64,000 bases of DNA from Tetraselmis striata (GCA_006384855.1 VCJN01000451.1:40278-104277); one strand, 5' to 3'; counted from the first letter of the stretch, positions 11,790 to 24,130 are shown. Made by a program: numbers and translations. The notes: generated by a model from the letters alone, not told the origin.

Positions 11790-13369
11790 CTAGTCCGAGT
11801 ACTCCTCATCATACGCCTCCTCCTCCTCCTCCTCCTGGCCGCCACTGTCGTTATCATCGTATCCATCGCCATCATCATCGCCGCCCTCCTCGGACGCACG
11901 GTCATCTTCCTCCCCATCCTGCGCACCTTCTTGCTCATTGCCATCACCATCATCGCCGCCATCATCCTCGACCTGTGGCAAGAGTAGCAATGCCATCCAA
12001 ACATTAAGCACACAAAAACTATGCTGCTAACACCACCAGCTACGAGGCGCAAGCCATCCACGCGGCCACCCGCTGGCGGTGCCCCTCCCGGCTGCTGGTG
12101 AAGCTCGTGGGCATGTGGCACTCCCACGCTCTTTAGCTGCCCGCCAGCAACATATGGGAGCACAACGCACCCCACGCTCACGCTCTATTCTGCAGCCCAG
12201 TTCGCCACAGGTGAACGGCGCAAATAACAGCTTTGTCTGGGCAGCAACAGATGCCTGCATCCACCCGTCGCCACGGGGCTCAAAGTCATATGCCGGGGGC
12301 TCTCCTACCATCCAACCACATTCGGCGTCATCCGACTCGCCCTCCCTGTGCGACGCGTCGCGGCGGGAGGCACCGCTAGGGCCTGCGCCTGCTGCGCTGT
12401 GCCCTCCTGTGCCCCCATGTAGGCGCGCACCGCCATGCTCTCCGTCCTCATGGGCGCTCTTTTTGGGAACCTGCTTGAGCGGGGACTTCTTGGGAGCCGA
12501 GTGTTTCGCTGACGGAGGGGCAGCCGCCGCGCTAGACGGGTGTGATCTGCACCGAGGGTTGGGGGACCGTCGCATGCATGTATGAGAGCATGGCGCATCA
12601 AATGGTGCGCCGCAAGCCGGCAAGCTGGTGGTTGAGTGGCAGCATGTGGCAAAGGTCTATCAGGCAAAGTATAGGTGCCCTGTACATATACCAAGGCGGA
12701 GGTATAATCTACCTCTTCTTCGAGGGCTTCGGCGCCGGTGCCTCGTACTCCTTTGGGAGCAGAAAGTGAAAGATGGTTTCCCCAATCTGAATGCGGTCCT
12801 GCGACTTCAGTCTCAGCGGTGGGGACGTCGGCGTGTACAGCACGTTGTCCACAGTCGCCCCATTCTTCCCCAGGACAATGAGCTCGAATGCGCCTGGCAA
12901 AGGGGGGGGGGGGGGGGGGGGGGGGCATGTGTGCGGCGCGCCAAGCAAACTCAGCGGTCACACTGCACGCAGCAGGCGCCATCCGTTCCACGGTGCCCAA
13001 ACCATCTCATGCAGCATGACATTGCTACCCAGGCGTTGTAGCTTCCGCCCTCATGCATACCTACGGAGAAATTGTACTCCAGCTTGACGTGCTTGCGAGA
13101 GATGTTCATGTTGTCCCCTGGGGGATTCAGCAGGGATACCATGCCGTGTTCAGCAGGGACATGGGCTTGTAAGGTGAACAGAGGCAACACAATACACTGC
13201 CAGCTGGGCCTGTACCCAGCACGATATCCAGGCTGGAGCTCTTGCTCTTCCTTCCCAGAAGCACCTCGTACTTCTTCACTAGGAAGTACCCAGGCTCTGG
13301 GAAACTCGCCACACCTTGCAGCTTGGCAAAGGCGCACTGCTTGACCCGAGGGTCATTTTCTGAGATCAT
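11790..13369 (-). CDS. FHA-domain protein, plant FHA2-like, with acidic C-terminus
   Basis: Five exons in phase: 13369-13216, 13117-13061, 12893-12713, 12546-12309 and 11972-11790, giving 270 aa. The FHA domain fills residues 13-130. It opens with AFAKLQG and has the phosphothreonine-binding Gly39-Arg40, the Ser58-Arg-Lys-His61 motif and the Asn81-Gly82 turn. It closes with SQDRIQIGETIFHFLLP, close to plant FHA2 rather than FOXK or kinases with FHA domains. FHA domains bind phospho-Thr peptides; plant FHA2 is a nuclear protein. After the domain comes a Lys/Pro/Ser-rich segment with an NLS-like KPSKKR. The last exon is almost wholly Glu/Asp, encoded by a trinucleotide-rich stretch (11811-11960). 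Intron 2 carries a C25 run on the sense strand just before its 3' splice site. The ATG at 13369 fits the short N-terminus of the family; a 36-nt poly(C) run lies 20 nt upstream of it on the sense strand. Confidence 0.88.
12902..12926. repeat. poly(G) tract, 25 nt (poly(C) on the sense strand of the FHA gene)
   Basis: Lies in intron 2 of the FHA2-like gene. On the coding strand it reads as C25 followed by TTTGCCAG, the 3' splice site, so it occupies the place of the polypyrimidine tract. Confidence 0.95.
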
Positions 13370-13387
13370 GGCGCTCTGTTCGCCGCT

Positions 13388-13389
<2 letters not shown>

Positions 13390-13425
<36 letters not shown>
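13390..13425. repeat. poly(G) tract, 36 nt
   Basis: On the strand of the FHA2-like gene it is C36 immediately upstream of the proposed start codon. It is either 5' UTR or the end of an upstream intron. Confidence 0.95.
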
Positions 13426-13429
13426 CTAT

Positions 13430-14150
13430 CAGCAAGGCCCCTGGCGGCATCCCTCGCTCAGATTCGCGAGTTGCCGACACCAAGGAGGGCAGCGGTCTCG
13501 TCTCCAGGCAGGCCCCAACACCCAACAGGAGCTCCCAAGGACTGAAAACGCCTGGAGGCGTAAAAGCAGCACGCCCGTCCCTAAGGCGCTGTGTAGCGGG
13601 CACGAGCAACCCAGGAGGTCATGAATTAAAAGAGAATGCTGACAGTCCACGCGAAGCGGCAGCCCTGTGCCGAACCTGAGGGACGGGGCTCCTCGATCCT
13701 ACGCCCGCTGCGCCGGTCGCCGGGATGGGCACCGCCACCTCTTTCGAAAGGTAGCTACCGCACAGCCGCAGCACAGTGGGCGCCGCACTGGCGCACGCCG
13801 GGTTGGGCGAGGCTGGGTGGGTCTTTGTGTGCGCAGATGAGCAGACGAAGCAACAGGTAAACAAGCCCGCTGCGGGGAGTATATATACTGTACAGTCGCT
13901 AATAGTCACTGGCTCCACTGTACGCGTAGTTGGTTACTGCCGAGGACGTGTATGGGTTTCAAAACCCTAAGCCCCATTAAAAATGTATATATAAGGAGGA
14001 CGATGGGACCACCATGTACGGGTATTGGTACTCGTACTGCTCGCGGATGGAGGGGGCACATACCCAACGACTACTGAACCCCGCTTCGTCCAAGGCGCTT
14101 GCAGTAGTGCTTCGTAATAGACGCCGCCCGTGTATTTAATACGAACAAGC
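13430..14150. other. No recognisable gene
   Basis: Between the FHA2-like gene and the first LINE. It probably holds the promoter of the former and the 5' UTR of the latter; I see no motif that allows either to be placed. Confidence 0.4.
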
Positions 14151-14157
14151 TCTCAGC

Positions 14158-15144
14158 ATGACAATGTGCACATGCGCAGGCCCTACTGCCACCACTACGG
14201 TAGGGTACTGGTACGGCGCCGGGCGCAGGGATTCCTGGCGGCGGCCAGTTCCACCGCGGCTCCGCCGCAGCCTCGTCCTCATCGATATCACCATGCGCCA
14301 GGGACACCAGAAGCCTCCAGCCCCCCCCAAACGCTTGCACGTTGACCTCGCCCCCGCCGATCCGGATATCACCTTGGAGGATGTCTTGGAGGCCGGCATG
14401 CCGCCGCCCCTTGGCGGTGGCGCAGCTGCGCCATCGCCGCCTGGCTCGGCACACCAGCTTCCACCTCACCTTCCTCCCCTTGCCCATGCCCAGACAGACC
14501 CGACGTCGGACTTCCAGCTCCTAGGAGGCATGCATGCTGATGGACATCCAGAAGCAGATGGCCGCCCAAACAGGTGTCGTAGCGCTATTGCGCGGGGAGA
14601 TGGCGGAGCAGCGCCGCGAGACCTCCCACCTGAACAATGTCGTCACCACACTCCAAGCTGGCGCCCCCTTCCTCTTCGAGGTGCCTTGGCCCTTGCTTCC
14701 CCCGGAGCCTCCGCGCTTCCCAGAGCCGACATGGACGCCGACGCCCCCCCTCTCAATGGACTCGTCCCCCTACCCCTGCCCCGCGGAAGCACCCCCGGCG
14801 CGCACGAGGGGAGCGCGCCGCCGTACACCCCACGCCCACCCCCAACCTTACCTCGTCGGACAACCCCCTCAGGCCTCGCCGCACCCCCTCCCTACTACCC
14901 ACCCACAATGACTCTCCGGTGCCCTCTCCTCGAGTGTCACTTCGTGTGCGACAGTGCCGCGCGCCTGGCCGAGCACCTCCGCCGCGCCCGCATCGACGAC
15001 CACAAATGCATCGCCAACTGCCCTGCGGCGGCCGGCGACCCTAGAATCGCTGCCTTCCGCCCGGGGTGTCATGCGCGAGGCCATATGCCACCTAGCCATC
15101 ATCTTCCCGGCGGCCGTTCTCTGGTCGCACGCTGCCGGTTCTAA
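14158..15144 (+). pseudogene. LINE copy 1, N-terminal zinc-finger region
   Basis: An open frame of 328 codons, Pro/Ala-rich, ending in a finger of the form C-x4-C-x12-H-x8-H at about 14920-15005 (CPLLEC ... LAEH). The same finger spacing in the same position occurs in the second LINE of this window. R2-type proteins use N-terminal fingers to contact the DNA target. The frame runs into a stop at 15144, and the coding sense continues out of frame, so the element ORF is broken here. The true start is unknown. Confidence 0.55.
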
Positions 15145-15657
15145 CGCCCAAGTGGTACGGACCGCTACCGGCCACCGCTTAGCCCTCTGGCGGCATGGCG
15201 ACATTCTGCTTGCACTGCTCCACTACGGGGCCGCACTCGCGCGCGAGACGATCCAGCCCACCGCCCCGGGCCATGCGACCTCGCGGGGCTACCTGCGCGG
15301 CCGCATCTCCTGGCGGGTCGGGAAGGCGGTGCGACTAATTCGCGTCGGGCGCGATTTCGCGACGCCGCAGCGCTTGCCGAGAACCACGGCGTTGCGGAAC
15401 CGTCCGCAGAGAGCATCGATGATCTGCGCCGGCTGTTCCCCGCCCATGCTGCCGACGACCCGTCCGGCCTGCTTCCCTCTCGCCCGAGCCAGTTGACATA
15501 CCCCAATTTACCGGCTGCCCTGACTTAATTGCACGGCTTGCCCGAGCGAGCACCGGGCGACTCGGCTTGCCATCGCGATGGCTTGCGAGTCGACCACCTA
15601 CGCGTGTCATGTCGGATGACTCTGATACCTTACAGTCCATGGCTCGCTTTATGACCG

Positions 15658-17146
15658 TTGTGTGGTTTGGTAACGTCTCCGACCGCGTCAAGCAACTGTT
15701 GCCCTCTTCAACCCCCTTCCCTTGTGGAAGGAGGACGAAGAGGCGCGAGGCGATCTGCGAGGGCATGCCCACGCGCAAAACAACGCCTAAGCTACCGCCC
15801 ACCCATTCGGCCCATCGGTTTCAGCTCCGCTCTATCTAGGGTGGCCTCCTCGGCAGCCATGTGGACTATCCGCGACCATATAGCCACTGCAGTCGGCCCA
15901 TCGCACTTTGCGTTGAGCACTCCGGCCGGCACGGACATGATCCAATGGGTAATACATGTCGCCATGGAGATGGACGACCGGGTCGTTGCGTCATCTATCG
16001 ACGTCTCCAACGCCTACGCTATGACCGACCGGCGCGCCATACGACGGAGGCGCCTGGTCGCCGACCCAACCCTACATTCCTTGCTGCCCCTCGTCGACAT
16101 ACTATACGCTAGCCCCTCGGAGATCTGGTTGTACGACGGCCACGAGTCCGACGACGGCGACGCGCCAACGGCTGTGCTTACGCAGCCACGCGGTATTCGC
16201 CAAGGCTGCCCCCTCGCCACCTCTTCTTATTTTGTCTCACCGTTGGCCTTGTCCTCCACGAAACCACTGCGAATCCGGGTATGGGCGGCCTCGACCTCGC
16301 CTTTGCCAGCGACATGCACCTCCAGGGCACAGCTCTTGGCACGGCACTTGCTCTGCACTCAGCTTATCCTGCCCTAGCGACAGTCGGGCTATCGATCCCC
16401 GTGGGCTCCGACAAGACGGAAGTGGCGTTCGTGTCTGCGGAACACGGCGCCGCCGCCATATGCGAGTGCGAGGGCCTCCTCCTCCGAGCCGCGGGCGCGC
16501 CTTACCCCCCTCCACGCCCGCCACTTGGACCCCTGGACGCCGCCGCCTTCGTCTCGCGCGCCAGGGACCACGCTGTCCTATCCCACCGCGTCACGTGCCT
16601 CCGCCGCTGCCTGGGGGTGCCGCGCCACCGCAAGCTTGGCCCCACTTTGTTGCGCGACGCACTCCGGCGGCCGGCCGAGCGACAAGTCGCCATATACTAC
16701 TTATGGCGCGCGAGATAGCTGATGCGGGCCACATTCACGCGTCGCTGCGCCTCGTGCAAGTGTGCGGCGTCAAGCGCTTCGCACACCCGCTGCGAGGTTT
16801 ACCGGTCGAGTCGCTTGCCGAGTGTCTCCACGAGAGGGACGCCGCAGTACACTCCACGCTCGCGCATATTATGGACCTCACTGGCGACGACGGAACAACG
16901 GCTAGCCTATGTCTGATGCGCACCGGCCTATGCACAATGCTCCGCGCTATCGCTGTCGACATCCTAGTTCACGAGTCGCACGAGCGACACCTCTTGGCTT
17001 TTTTCACCCTTGTTGGACCCCCGGCCGAGCGCCTACGCAAGATGCCCGGACTCTTGGCGACCCAACTGATCCAGCAGCTAGCGAACCCGGAGACTTCCTC
17101 CCTGCCGTGGGCCGCCGCACTACGCCGGGCGTGGCAAGCCAGCTAA
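15658..17146 (+). pseudogene. LINE copy 1, reverse transcriptase region
   Basis: RT motifs are visible in two overlapping frames. A palm block around 15985-16025 reads SSIDVSNAYAM. The template-primer grip GIRQGCPLA lies at 16192-16218. The catalytic box, expected as FADD or YADD, reads FASD at 16302-16313, so one metal-binding Asp is lost. The frame shifts between the second and third blocks, and again near 16720, where thumb-like sequence continues in another frame to 17146. This is family RVT_1 of non-LTR type; the copy cannot be active. Confidence 0.65.
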
Positions 17147-17478
17147 GACAGAGAAGACTCTTTCCAGCCGTGGGAAACCGACATGGCCTCTACCGTGGCG
17201 CCGGTCGCTCGGCAACCCGGTCGACAGAGCCGGCGAAACCACTACCGGTAAGCTTGATTTGCCCCCTAGGTTCATTCTCGGTGAGCTGCCCTCCTTGAAC
17301 TCCGCTATCGACGACACAAAAGGCCTCCGGAAGGTCGCCGTTGTTCTGTCGCACACGCGCAAGTGGCGTGTTTTTTTCGACATGTACAGAATCGCCACAC
17401 CGCCCGAGCGCATACGCCTACTGTCCCAGTCTGGCCACGGAAGCGTCACATACCTAACCTCCGATACTCCCGGACGCT

Positions 17479-18160
17479 GTGGAACCCGAACCGTACCGCG
17501 TCGCGCTGCGCAACTGCTGCGGCATCGCCGCCCTCGGCGACAACCCGCTCGGGCCCGAGGACTCGTGCCCACACTGCGACCTATACTCCGGCGCCACTGA
17601 CGAAGCACTTAAGCGGCACATTATGCGATGCCCGCGCGCCGGCGCGTGGCACAAGGTGCACGCGCGCATCTCCACTGCCATGGTATCCATCCTGCAGGAG
17701 GCCGGTGCCCCGCGTGACTCTGTCCTAACGGAGGTGCGCGGCCTCCGTTCCGCGGACGACGCTACGCGCCCGGGCGACGTGGTGCAGCTTGACTACGTGC
17801 ATGGGGCCGGGGGTGCACCTTGTGCTGGACGCTGCTGTCACATGCGTCTTCCGCAACTCCATCGCGGCTCAAATCGCGGTCCAGCCCGGCTACGCGGCGC
17901 GCCTGCGCGAGCAAGCCAAGTTCTGGGTTGACGCATGTTCGTCCCACCCCGTGACAAGGCGACACCGCTTCGTCCCGTGCGTCGTCGAGGAGGGCGGCCG
18001 TTTGGGCGAGCACCTTCTTCCTCGATATTCGCTCAAGGAGCTTGCGGAGCGCGGCATCGCCAACGGCCATCTGAAGCAACCCCCTCGTGGCGTGAGCTCC
18101 GGGCAGCCGCTGTGGCTGCCCAATGGACACGGAAGTGGATTGCGAAGATTTATGTAGCAC
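17479..18160 (+). pseudogene. LINE copy 1, CCHC finger and restriction-like endonuclease
   Basis: A C-x2-C-x13-H-x3-C finger (CPHC ... HIMRC, about 17566-17640) is followed by a PD-(D/E)xK-type nuclease. It starts RPGDVV near 17767, then Leu-Asp-Ala-Ala, and a Lys in EQAKFW near 17920. It ends with the family block FVPCVVEEGGRLG. A one-base slip in a G run near 17815-17825 (GGGGCCGGGGG) splits the nuclease between two frames. This finger plus nuclease at the C-terminus is the hallmark of R2-group elements, which cut target DNA and prime reverse transcription there. Confidence 0.65.
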
Positions 18161-18540
18161 TGCACATTTTCCTCGCCGAATATCTCTGTCGGCGCGCCGG
18201 AAGCCGTCCCTTCGGTTTCGGCGGAAGGTATTTTAGGCCGGCCGGTCGTCAACTACCGCCCACCTCGTCGGGCCCCGCGGCCCGGCGCTAAGTGAGTTCT
18301 GATTAAATGTAGGCTTTTTCCTTCCCAAGTACTTTCCGTGCATTCTATAGACGCTCTCCATGTAACCAACAACAAAGCCGCACTGGTACGGATACGGATA
18401 CGGCACGCCCTGTATAAATATGTTCTAAACTAGTATTTGGACGGGGTTTCTTCCAGGGTTGTGCGGAAAGGTCTGCACACATGTCCACTTCCGGCGGACG
18501 TCCTGACTCCAGCTGAATTCAGTTCCGTTTCCTACTAGTA

Positions 18541-18846
18541 GTCGGAGTTTCGTTTCCCTCGTCGTCTATCTAGCAGGCACGGTACGGCACACGTACGGCG
18601 CTATTATGTCCGGTCCTAGTATGCCGTATCGCCCGAGGGGCTGCATCGGCCCCGCAGCGCCTCAAGGACATGTATCAACATCGTACTCCCGTACGACACC
18701 ATTTGCGTGCGGTTCCCGAAGCAGCCATCCCGGGAAGGTTTGCTCCCGCATGCTGCTTCGTCGTGTGCTTAAAAGCACCAGGGGGGGTTGTCTGCAACCA
18801 CCTTTATTTGTCGCGGCGCATCCACCATGGAATCGCACCGCGACAT
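18541..18846 (+). repeat. Dispersed repeat family, copy 1 (uninterrupted)
   Basis: About 305 bp that recur at 24887-25111 plus 26225-26341 with roughly 85-90 percent identity by eye. This copy is uninterrupted and gives the empty site for the miniature LTR element inserted in copy 2. It holds a G7 run (from about 18781) where copy 2 has G30. Confidence 0.85.
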
Positions 18847-19041
18847 CAGAGCTCGTGTCTTCGTGACATGCAAAGTGTTTGGTTTTACAAGTCACTCAGA
18901 AGTGATGCCCCGCGCCCATCTCGAAGACATAATGTCTCGCTGGCCGGGAGGCAATCGACGCTAGTCCAGAGGGCACCGGGCGCCGGCTCGTCGCGCCGAC
19001 AACCAGTGTCCTACACGGACAACCGTTCGACTGCTTCGGGA

Positions 19042-19059
19042 GGGGGGGGGGGGGGGGGG
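19042..19059. repeat. poly(G) tract, 18 nt
   Basis: An uninterrupted G run followed by C and eight more G, in a stretch (18850-19320) in which I see no gene. Confidence 0.95.
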
Positions 19060-19329
19060 CGGGGGGGGCACGCTCTTCACGCCTCGCGACACAAGAGCCC
19101 CCCATGCGCCGCCGGGCTTCGGCTCGCTTGTGGCGAAAACCGCCATTACCGGGCATGAACGATTCATGAGCCGGTGAGACCTGCGGCTTCCACGCGCTTC
19201 ATTTCCGAGCATAAACGATTCCTGAGCCGGTGAGACCTGCGCCTTCAACGCGCTACTCCTCGCCACAGTAATCGGGCTGCCCCTACTCGCAGCCCAGGAA
19301 CACAAGCAGATGGTCGGGGCCAACCGACC

Positions 19330-20700
19330 GCCACTGTATTCCACCTCCGGGCACCCGCGTTAGTCGGCGCCATCATGGCGCCCCTGCGCCATGTGCCTCC
19401 CGGTTGTCTCCGCCGCCTAAGCACGCAGTTAGCCGGCGCCAACGGCCGGGCCGCCGCTGCACGTCGTGCTTCGATGACCTTTGCAGCCCCCGGACACGCA
19501 GATGGTCGGCGCCATTCGGCTGCCACTGCACCATGTGCCCCAATCGCGTATGCGGCATGTACACGCAGCTGGTGGGCACCAATTGGCCGTCACTGCACCA
19601 TATGCCTCGGTCGCCTCCGCAGCCCGGCCACGCAGCTCGTCGGCGCCGTCACGCCGTCCCTGCACCATGCGCCCCGATCGCCTCCGCGGCATGCGCGCGT
19701 AGATGGTCGCGCCAGCAGGCCGTCACTACATCATGTATCCCAGTCGCTTCCGCGGCCGGCGCATGGAGTCGGTCGGCGCCAACGGGCCGCCACTGCATCA
19801 TGCCTCCCGGTCGCCTCCGCAGCCCGAGCACGCAGCTAATGATCGGCGCCCACGGGCCGCCACCGCACGATGTGCCTCGGTTGTTGTCGCAGCCTTGGGT
19901 GCGCAGTTGATCGGCATCACCATGCCGCCACTGCACTCTGCGCCTCGGTCGCATTCGCGGCCCGTGCACGCAGCTGGTCGGCGCCAACGAGCCGTAACTG
20001 CATCATGTACCATGGTCGCCTCCGCGGCTCATGCACGCAGCTAGTCGGCGCCATCATGCCGTGCCTGCACCATGTGCCCCGGTCGCCTCCGCAACCTGCG
20101 CACGCAGCCGGTCGGCATCAACGCCACCACTACACCCTGCGCCTCGGTCACTTCTCAGCCCGCGCACGCCGCTGGTCGGCGCCAACGGGCAGTCAGCACT
20201 GCACCATGTGCCGCGGTCGTCGCCTCCGCGGCCCATACACGCAGCTGGTCGGCGCCGTCGGGCCGTCCCTGTACCATATGCCCGGGTCGCCTCCACAATC
20301 TGAGCACGCAGCTGGTCGGCGCCAACGGGCCGCCGTTGCACGATGGGCCTCAGTTGCTGTCGCAGCCTCGGGCACGCAGATGGTCCGCGCCCTCATGCCG
20401 CCACTACACCATGTGCCTTAGCCGCTTTCGCAGCCCCGGCACGCAGCGGGTCGATGCCATCAGACCGCCCCTGCGCCATGAATCCCAGCCGCCTCCGTGG
20501 CGTACACACGCAGCGGGTCGGCGCCAACGGGCCATCACTGAACCATGTGCCCTTGTCGCTTCCGGGGCCCGGGCACGCAATTGGTCGGCTCCGTCACGCC
20601 GTCCCTGCTCCATGCGCCTCGGTCGTTTCCGCAGCCCGGAGTACCGGACACGCGGCTGGCCGGCCCCATCGTGCCGCCACTATAACATGCGCCCGGGACT
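19330..20700. repeat. Degenerate minisatellite, unit about 68 bp, about 20 copies
   Basis: The unit core reads GCACGCAGCTGGTCGGCGCC, then an AACGGGCCGCCACTGCACCAT-like half and a GTCGCCTCCGCAGC half. Successive cores start near 19495, 19564, 19632, 19699 and 19766, giving a period of 67-70 bp. Copies differ by substitutions and few indels, so long open frames run through it on both strands; these are not taken as genes. A separate 2-3-copy patch of the same unit lies at 24160-24335. Confidence 0.92.
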
Positions 20701-21511
20701 ACTCACCTTCTAGTCGGCCCGTAACACAGGGCGGAGTACTGCGTATGTACTAAATCCGTTGTAAGCCGGCGCGCTTGCTACTGGTACGTGTAGTGTGATC
20801 CTCTTGCGAAATGGTGGACCGTCCGACGACCGGACGACCCACCACCATGCCAACTGCCGGCCAGCGCCCATAGTGGAGTGAAGAGCATGCCCTCCAAGAG
20901 GACACCACTATAGCCACCATGGACACCGACAGATCTGAGGAGCAACATGACGCCGGGGCAGGCACCTTTCAGGCCGCGCTGCGGGGCGGCAGAGTACAAC
21001 AGCCCGCGATCCGCACGGTCGCAACTACAAAAAACTTCGCGGGCACCCAACTTTCACCTGCAACTCGCCACCACATATACGTACTACAACGCCCATCCCA
21101 CTAGCACCTAGCCGGCCTCCCCGCCGGCACGGACGATGCCGCCCACGTGGCCCTACTGTTCGGCGACATGGTGGCTCAACATATCAAGCGATGGACGATG
21201 GGTCGTGCGGCCGCACTGTGACGAATCTGATCCGCACCCTCAGTCCCAAAATCGGAGTCCAAATCCTACCAGCAGACGTCCAGTCGCTGAACGTCCAAAC
21301 GTCCGGGTTTGGTGACTCGCCGCCCCCCCAAACCCGCCGACGCTGACCCAACCGGATCGAGTGGCACTACCTAGGCTCCCCATTACCACTGTGTCCGTCA
21401 TCATGCGACTGGCTTGCCGAGAAACAACCGCTAACGTTATGCATGCCCAATAGACAGAAGAGGGAATAGCAATCCTCGACCGACAAGTAAGGCTGTCGAT
21501 GCTCCACCCGC

Positions 21512-22487
21512 TTGCTCGGAACGCCGCACCTCGACGACATCGAGCGACCGCTTCATCAGGTGTGGCTCCGCTCCTCGTCGTTCATGGGCCTTACAGAGGC
21601 CGACGTGTGGCCGCACCTGGCGGAGGGGCTCCTCCCGGCGTACGACCAACCCCAACCCGGCAAAGCGGGGGTAGACCAACCGGGGGCAGCGCCAGCAGAC
21701 AACATGGCACGGGCCGGCGTGACGGCTTGGGCCGAGTACGAAGCCGACCCAGACGCAGACGACGTCGTTATTTGCCCCCATACTTGCACCCTATTGGCTC
21801 TGGAGGTCCGCAAGGTGTGGACGGTCCGCCGCTCGGCAGACTCGGTGCGATTCGAACTCCTTGATCCCGAAGCGGCGCGCCTACTACATGATGTGTGCCG
21901 CGACGCCGTATGTACTGGCGCTGCGTTCGGCGACCAGACGCAGGGTCGAGTGGTGATCCAAGTCACCGCCGATCACAGTGAAGAACGCGAGGACCCGTCC
22001 CCCAGCCCACACTAGGGAGTGCTGCCCCCAGCACTGTCCAAGCAGGTCTTCCGATGCGCACTGACGGCCAGAGCGATATGCACCGCCCCCCTAGCCAACT
22101 TGGAGCTGCCGACGGTCGAGCAACTAGCAAAGGTCATCGCAGCCACCATCAGCCATCACAGCAACACGCCCCAAGAGCTGCTACTGCACGCCCAGTGGCT
22201 GACGGACACCATGATGACTGTTGGCGTCGACATGCAGCGAGCCCAAACTGCTGCGCGTGGGGGACGACAATCTCTGCGCCAACTCCCTCGGCAAAGAAGA
22301 CGAGGAGCTCGCGGACACCATGCGCCTGGCAGTGGCCCTGACCTCTCCCGCCGCACTACTACGGGCGGTACGCCTCCGCACCATCGTCATCTACCTCACG
22401 GAGTCCGAGTTCGATCCTTCCGAACTACTCATACACACCTCCAGCCATACGGTCGGTCCGGGAGGCGGGAGAACTCGGCGGCAATAA
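21512..22487 (+). pseudogene. Decayed retroelement-like ORF (gag-like), unrecognised
   Basis: Well-composed protein sequence runs from 21512 to a TAG at 22013-22015, continues directly in the same frame to about 22260, and then shifts by one base and runs to 22487. The product would be rich in charged and helical residues (for example VEQLAKVIAATISHH, EELADTMRLAVALTS), without zinc knuckle or catalytic motif. Further fragments of the same kind lie at 22998-23143 (acidic, EDDDELELNYEEND) and 23448-23517 (Ser/Glu-rich tail). A gag-like protein of a retroelement is the most natural guess, from the surroundings only. Confidence 0.4.
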
Positions 22488-22499
22488 CACTGGCCACAA

Positions 22500-24130
22500 C
22501 CAGCTCCGGCGCACAGCGTCGGGCCCGCGTAAGAAGGCCCGAAAGACCTCTTCAACATCCCTCGCCCTCCGAGCCTAACAACGTCCGGTGTACACTCTCA
22601 CCCTGCAACTGACCGCCCACCACCACAGCATCATCGGCGGCACCCGCGCAATTGACAGAAAGGAGTAGTGGCGTAAGCCAGTAGTATCGAGGGTGAGCGG
22701 GAAGATCAAGGCAACGCCAGCTCCGGCGCTGGCCGAGAGCGGGCGGCCAGCGGGCACAACGCGAGCACCGCCGCTAGACGGCCCAACATAACTGACACTA
22801 ACAACGACCCCATCAGCCCAAGCCGAACCTCAGGTCAACAACACTCCCGCCCCAGGGTTCGAGTACATGATACCAAGGCGCGGGGCGGTCGCTACTGCCG
22901 TCGTAGCCGTCGACAAGCGCCGAAGCAACGGAGCACGCCCCCGGAGCAGCCCGCCCAGCCCCTGCCCCTACAGCCCCAGCCCCAGCGGCGACCGCCATGA
23001 CGGGAGTACATGCGGAAGACGACGACGAGCTTGAACTGAACTACGAGGAGAACGACATCACCATGGATGTGGACACCGCCCATCGCGGAGCAGCGGAGGT
23101 ACCGTGTCTATCCGATGTTATCCCCCAGCGCTCACTAGCGCAATAACTCACATTCCGCAAAAGCACATCTGAAGGCGCCGCAGAAAGACTGGTCGAGCTA
23201 CACCGAGACCTCCGAGCTTCTCGCCTTGTCCTCCCCGGTCAGTAAGCTTGCACTCGCGGCCGAACTCGCCCGACTCACAACGGAGTCACATCGACGGCGT
23301 AACTCCCAACGCCACTCGATCCAGCTCGAGCACCATCCTCGCTTGCCCCTCCCAGCAGGCAAGGGCAAGGCAGCCGAACCTGCCAAGCACAAGAAGAAGC
23401 AACCCATGGGTCGTAGCCGCTCAGGAGCAAGCCGCGTCTCTCTGGCACCCGCGACTCCGACAGCGAGTGGGAAACGGAGGACGAAACATCCCAACCATCT
23501 GGCAGCTCACACCAGTAACGGCCGCGCGATCCGCCGCCGCGGTGGCAGGCTTGCTAGCTGACCCAAGAATACCGGCCACTACTAACCCATGTGACCGGTG
23601 CTGATACCATGCTTCCACACAATCATGACAGTACCTTCCGAAATCCGGGACATCCCCATCGCTGATTACCGCGGTAGGTTCTTCGGCGCGGCACATAACA
23701 ATGCATACTCCAAAGAAGGACGCCATCGCAGCGCCCACTAAACCTACTAGCCGGCTCAGCGGTGGATAAATACTGAGCAACACTTAGCTATTCCGGTCAG
23801 CTCCCTTCCCCCATCTCACCTTAGAAGCTGCGGCGGGACGCCACATGCTGCCTAAGCCTACCTGCTGAGCTCTGAATGGGATAGGCCCGCCTTAGGTAAC
23901 GACAACATGGAGGCGCCGATGTCGTGGCTACATCCCGTTGGAAGGAGGAAGGGCTATAGGACACGCAAGAGGACGGCCGGTAGCTTGACTCAAACTTCGG
24001 TCGGTAGCTCAGAGCTGTAATTACACCTAGAGTTCCCTACCATGGATAGAGATAGCATGCCCTAAGAAAAACTCAGCCTAAGCCAGTGGATGCAGCAGAC
24101 TAGCAATGGTAATCAATTTCAATTTCATTT
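22500..24130. other. Probable remnant of a mobile element, no intact gene
   Basis: Only short fragments of the ORF described at 21512-22487 can be followed here. From about 23520 to 24130 I see nothing that can be assigned. Confidence 0.4.

Larger units (their letters stand above)
14150..18370 (+). mobile_element. Decayed R2-like non-LTR retrotransposon (LINE copy 1)
   Basis: Reading 5' to 3' are an N-terminal C2H2-type finger, reverse transcriptase blocks, a CCHC finger and a restriction-like endonuclease, the order of R2-group LINEs. The reading frame changes several times, so the copy is inactive. The last 240 nt (about 18125-18370) recur as a 5'-truncated copy at 49336-49645, which fixes the 3' end and the LINE mode of spread. 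The boundaries are approximate: the 5' end is placed where the GC-rich ORF starts. Confidence 0.8.

Noticed and set aside
19375..20713. Overlapping 100-213-codon open frames on both strands
   Set aside because: They are translations of the 68-bp minisatellite; the period is not a multiple of three and no protein motif appears.
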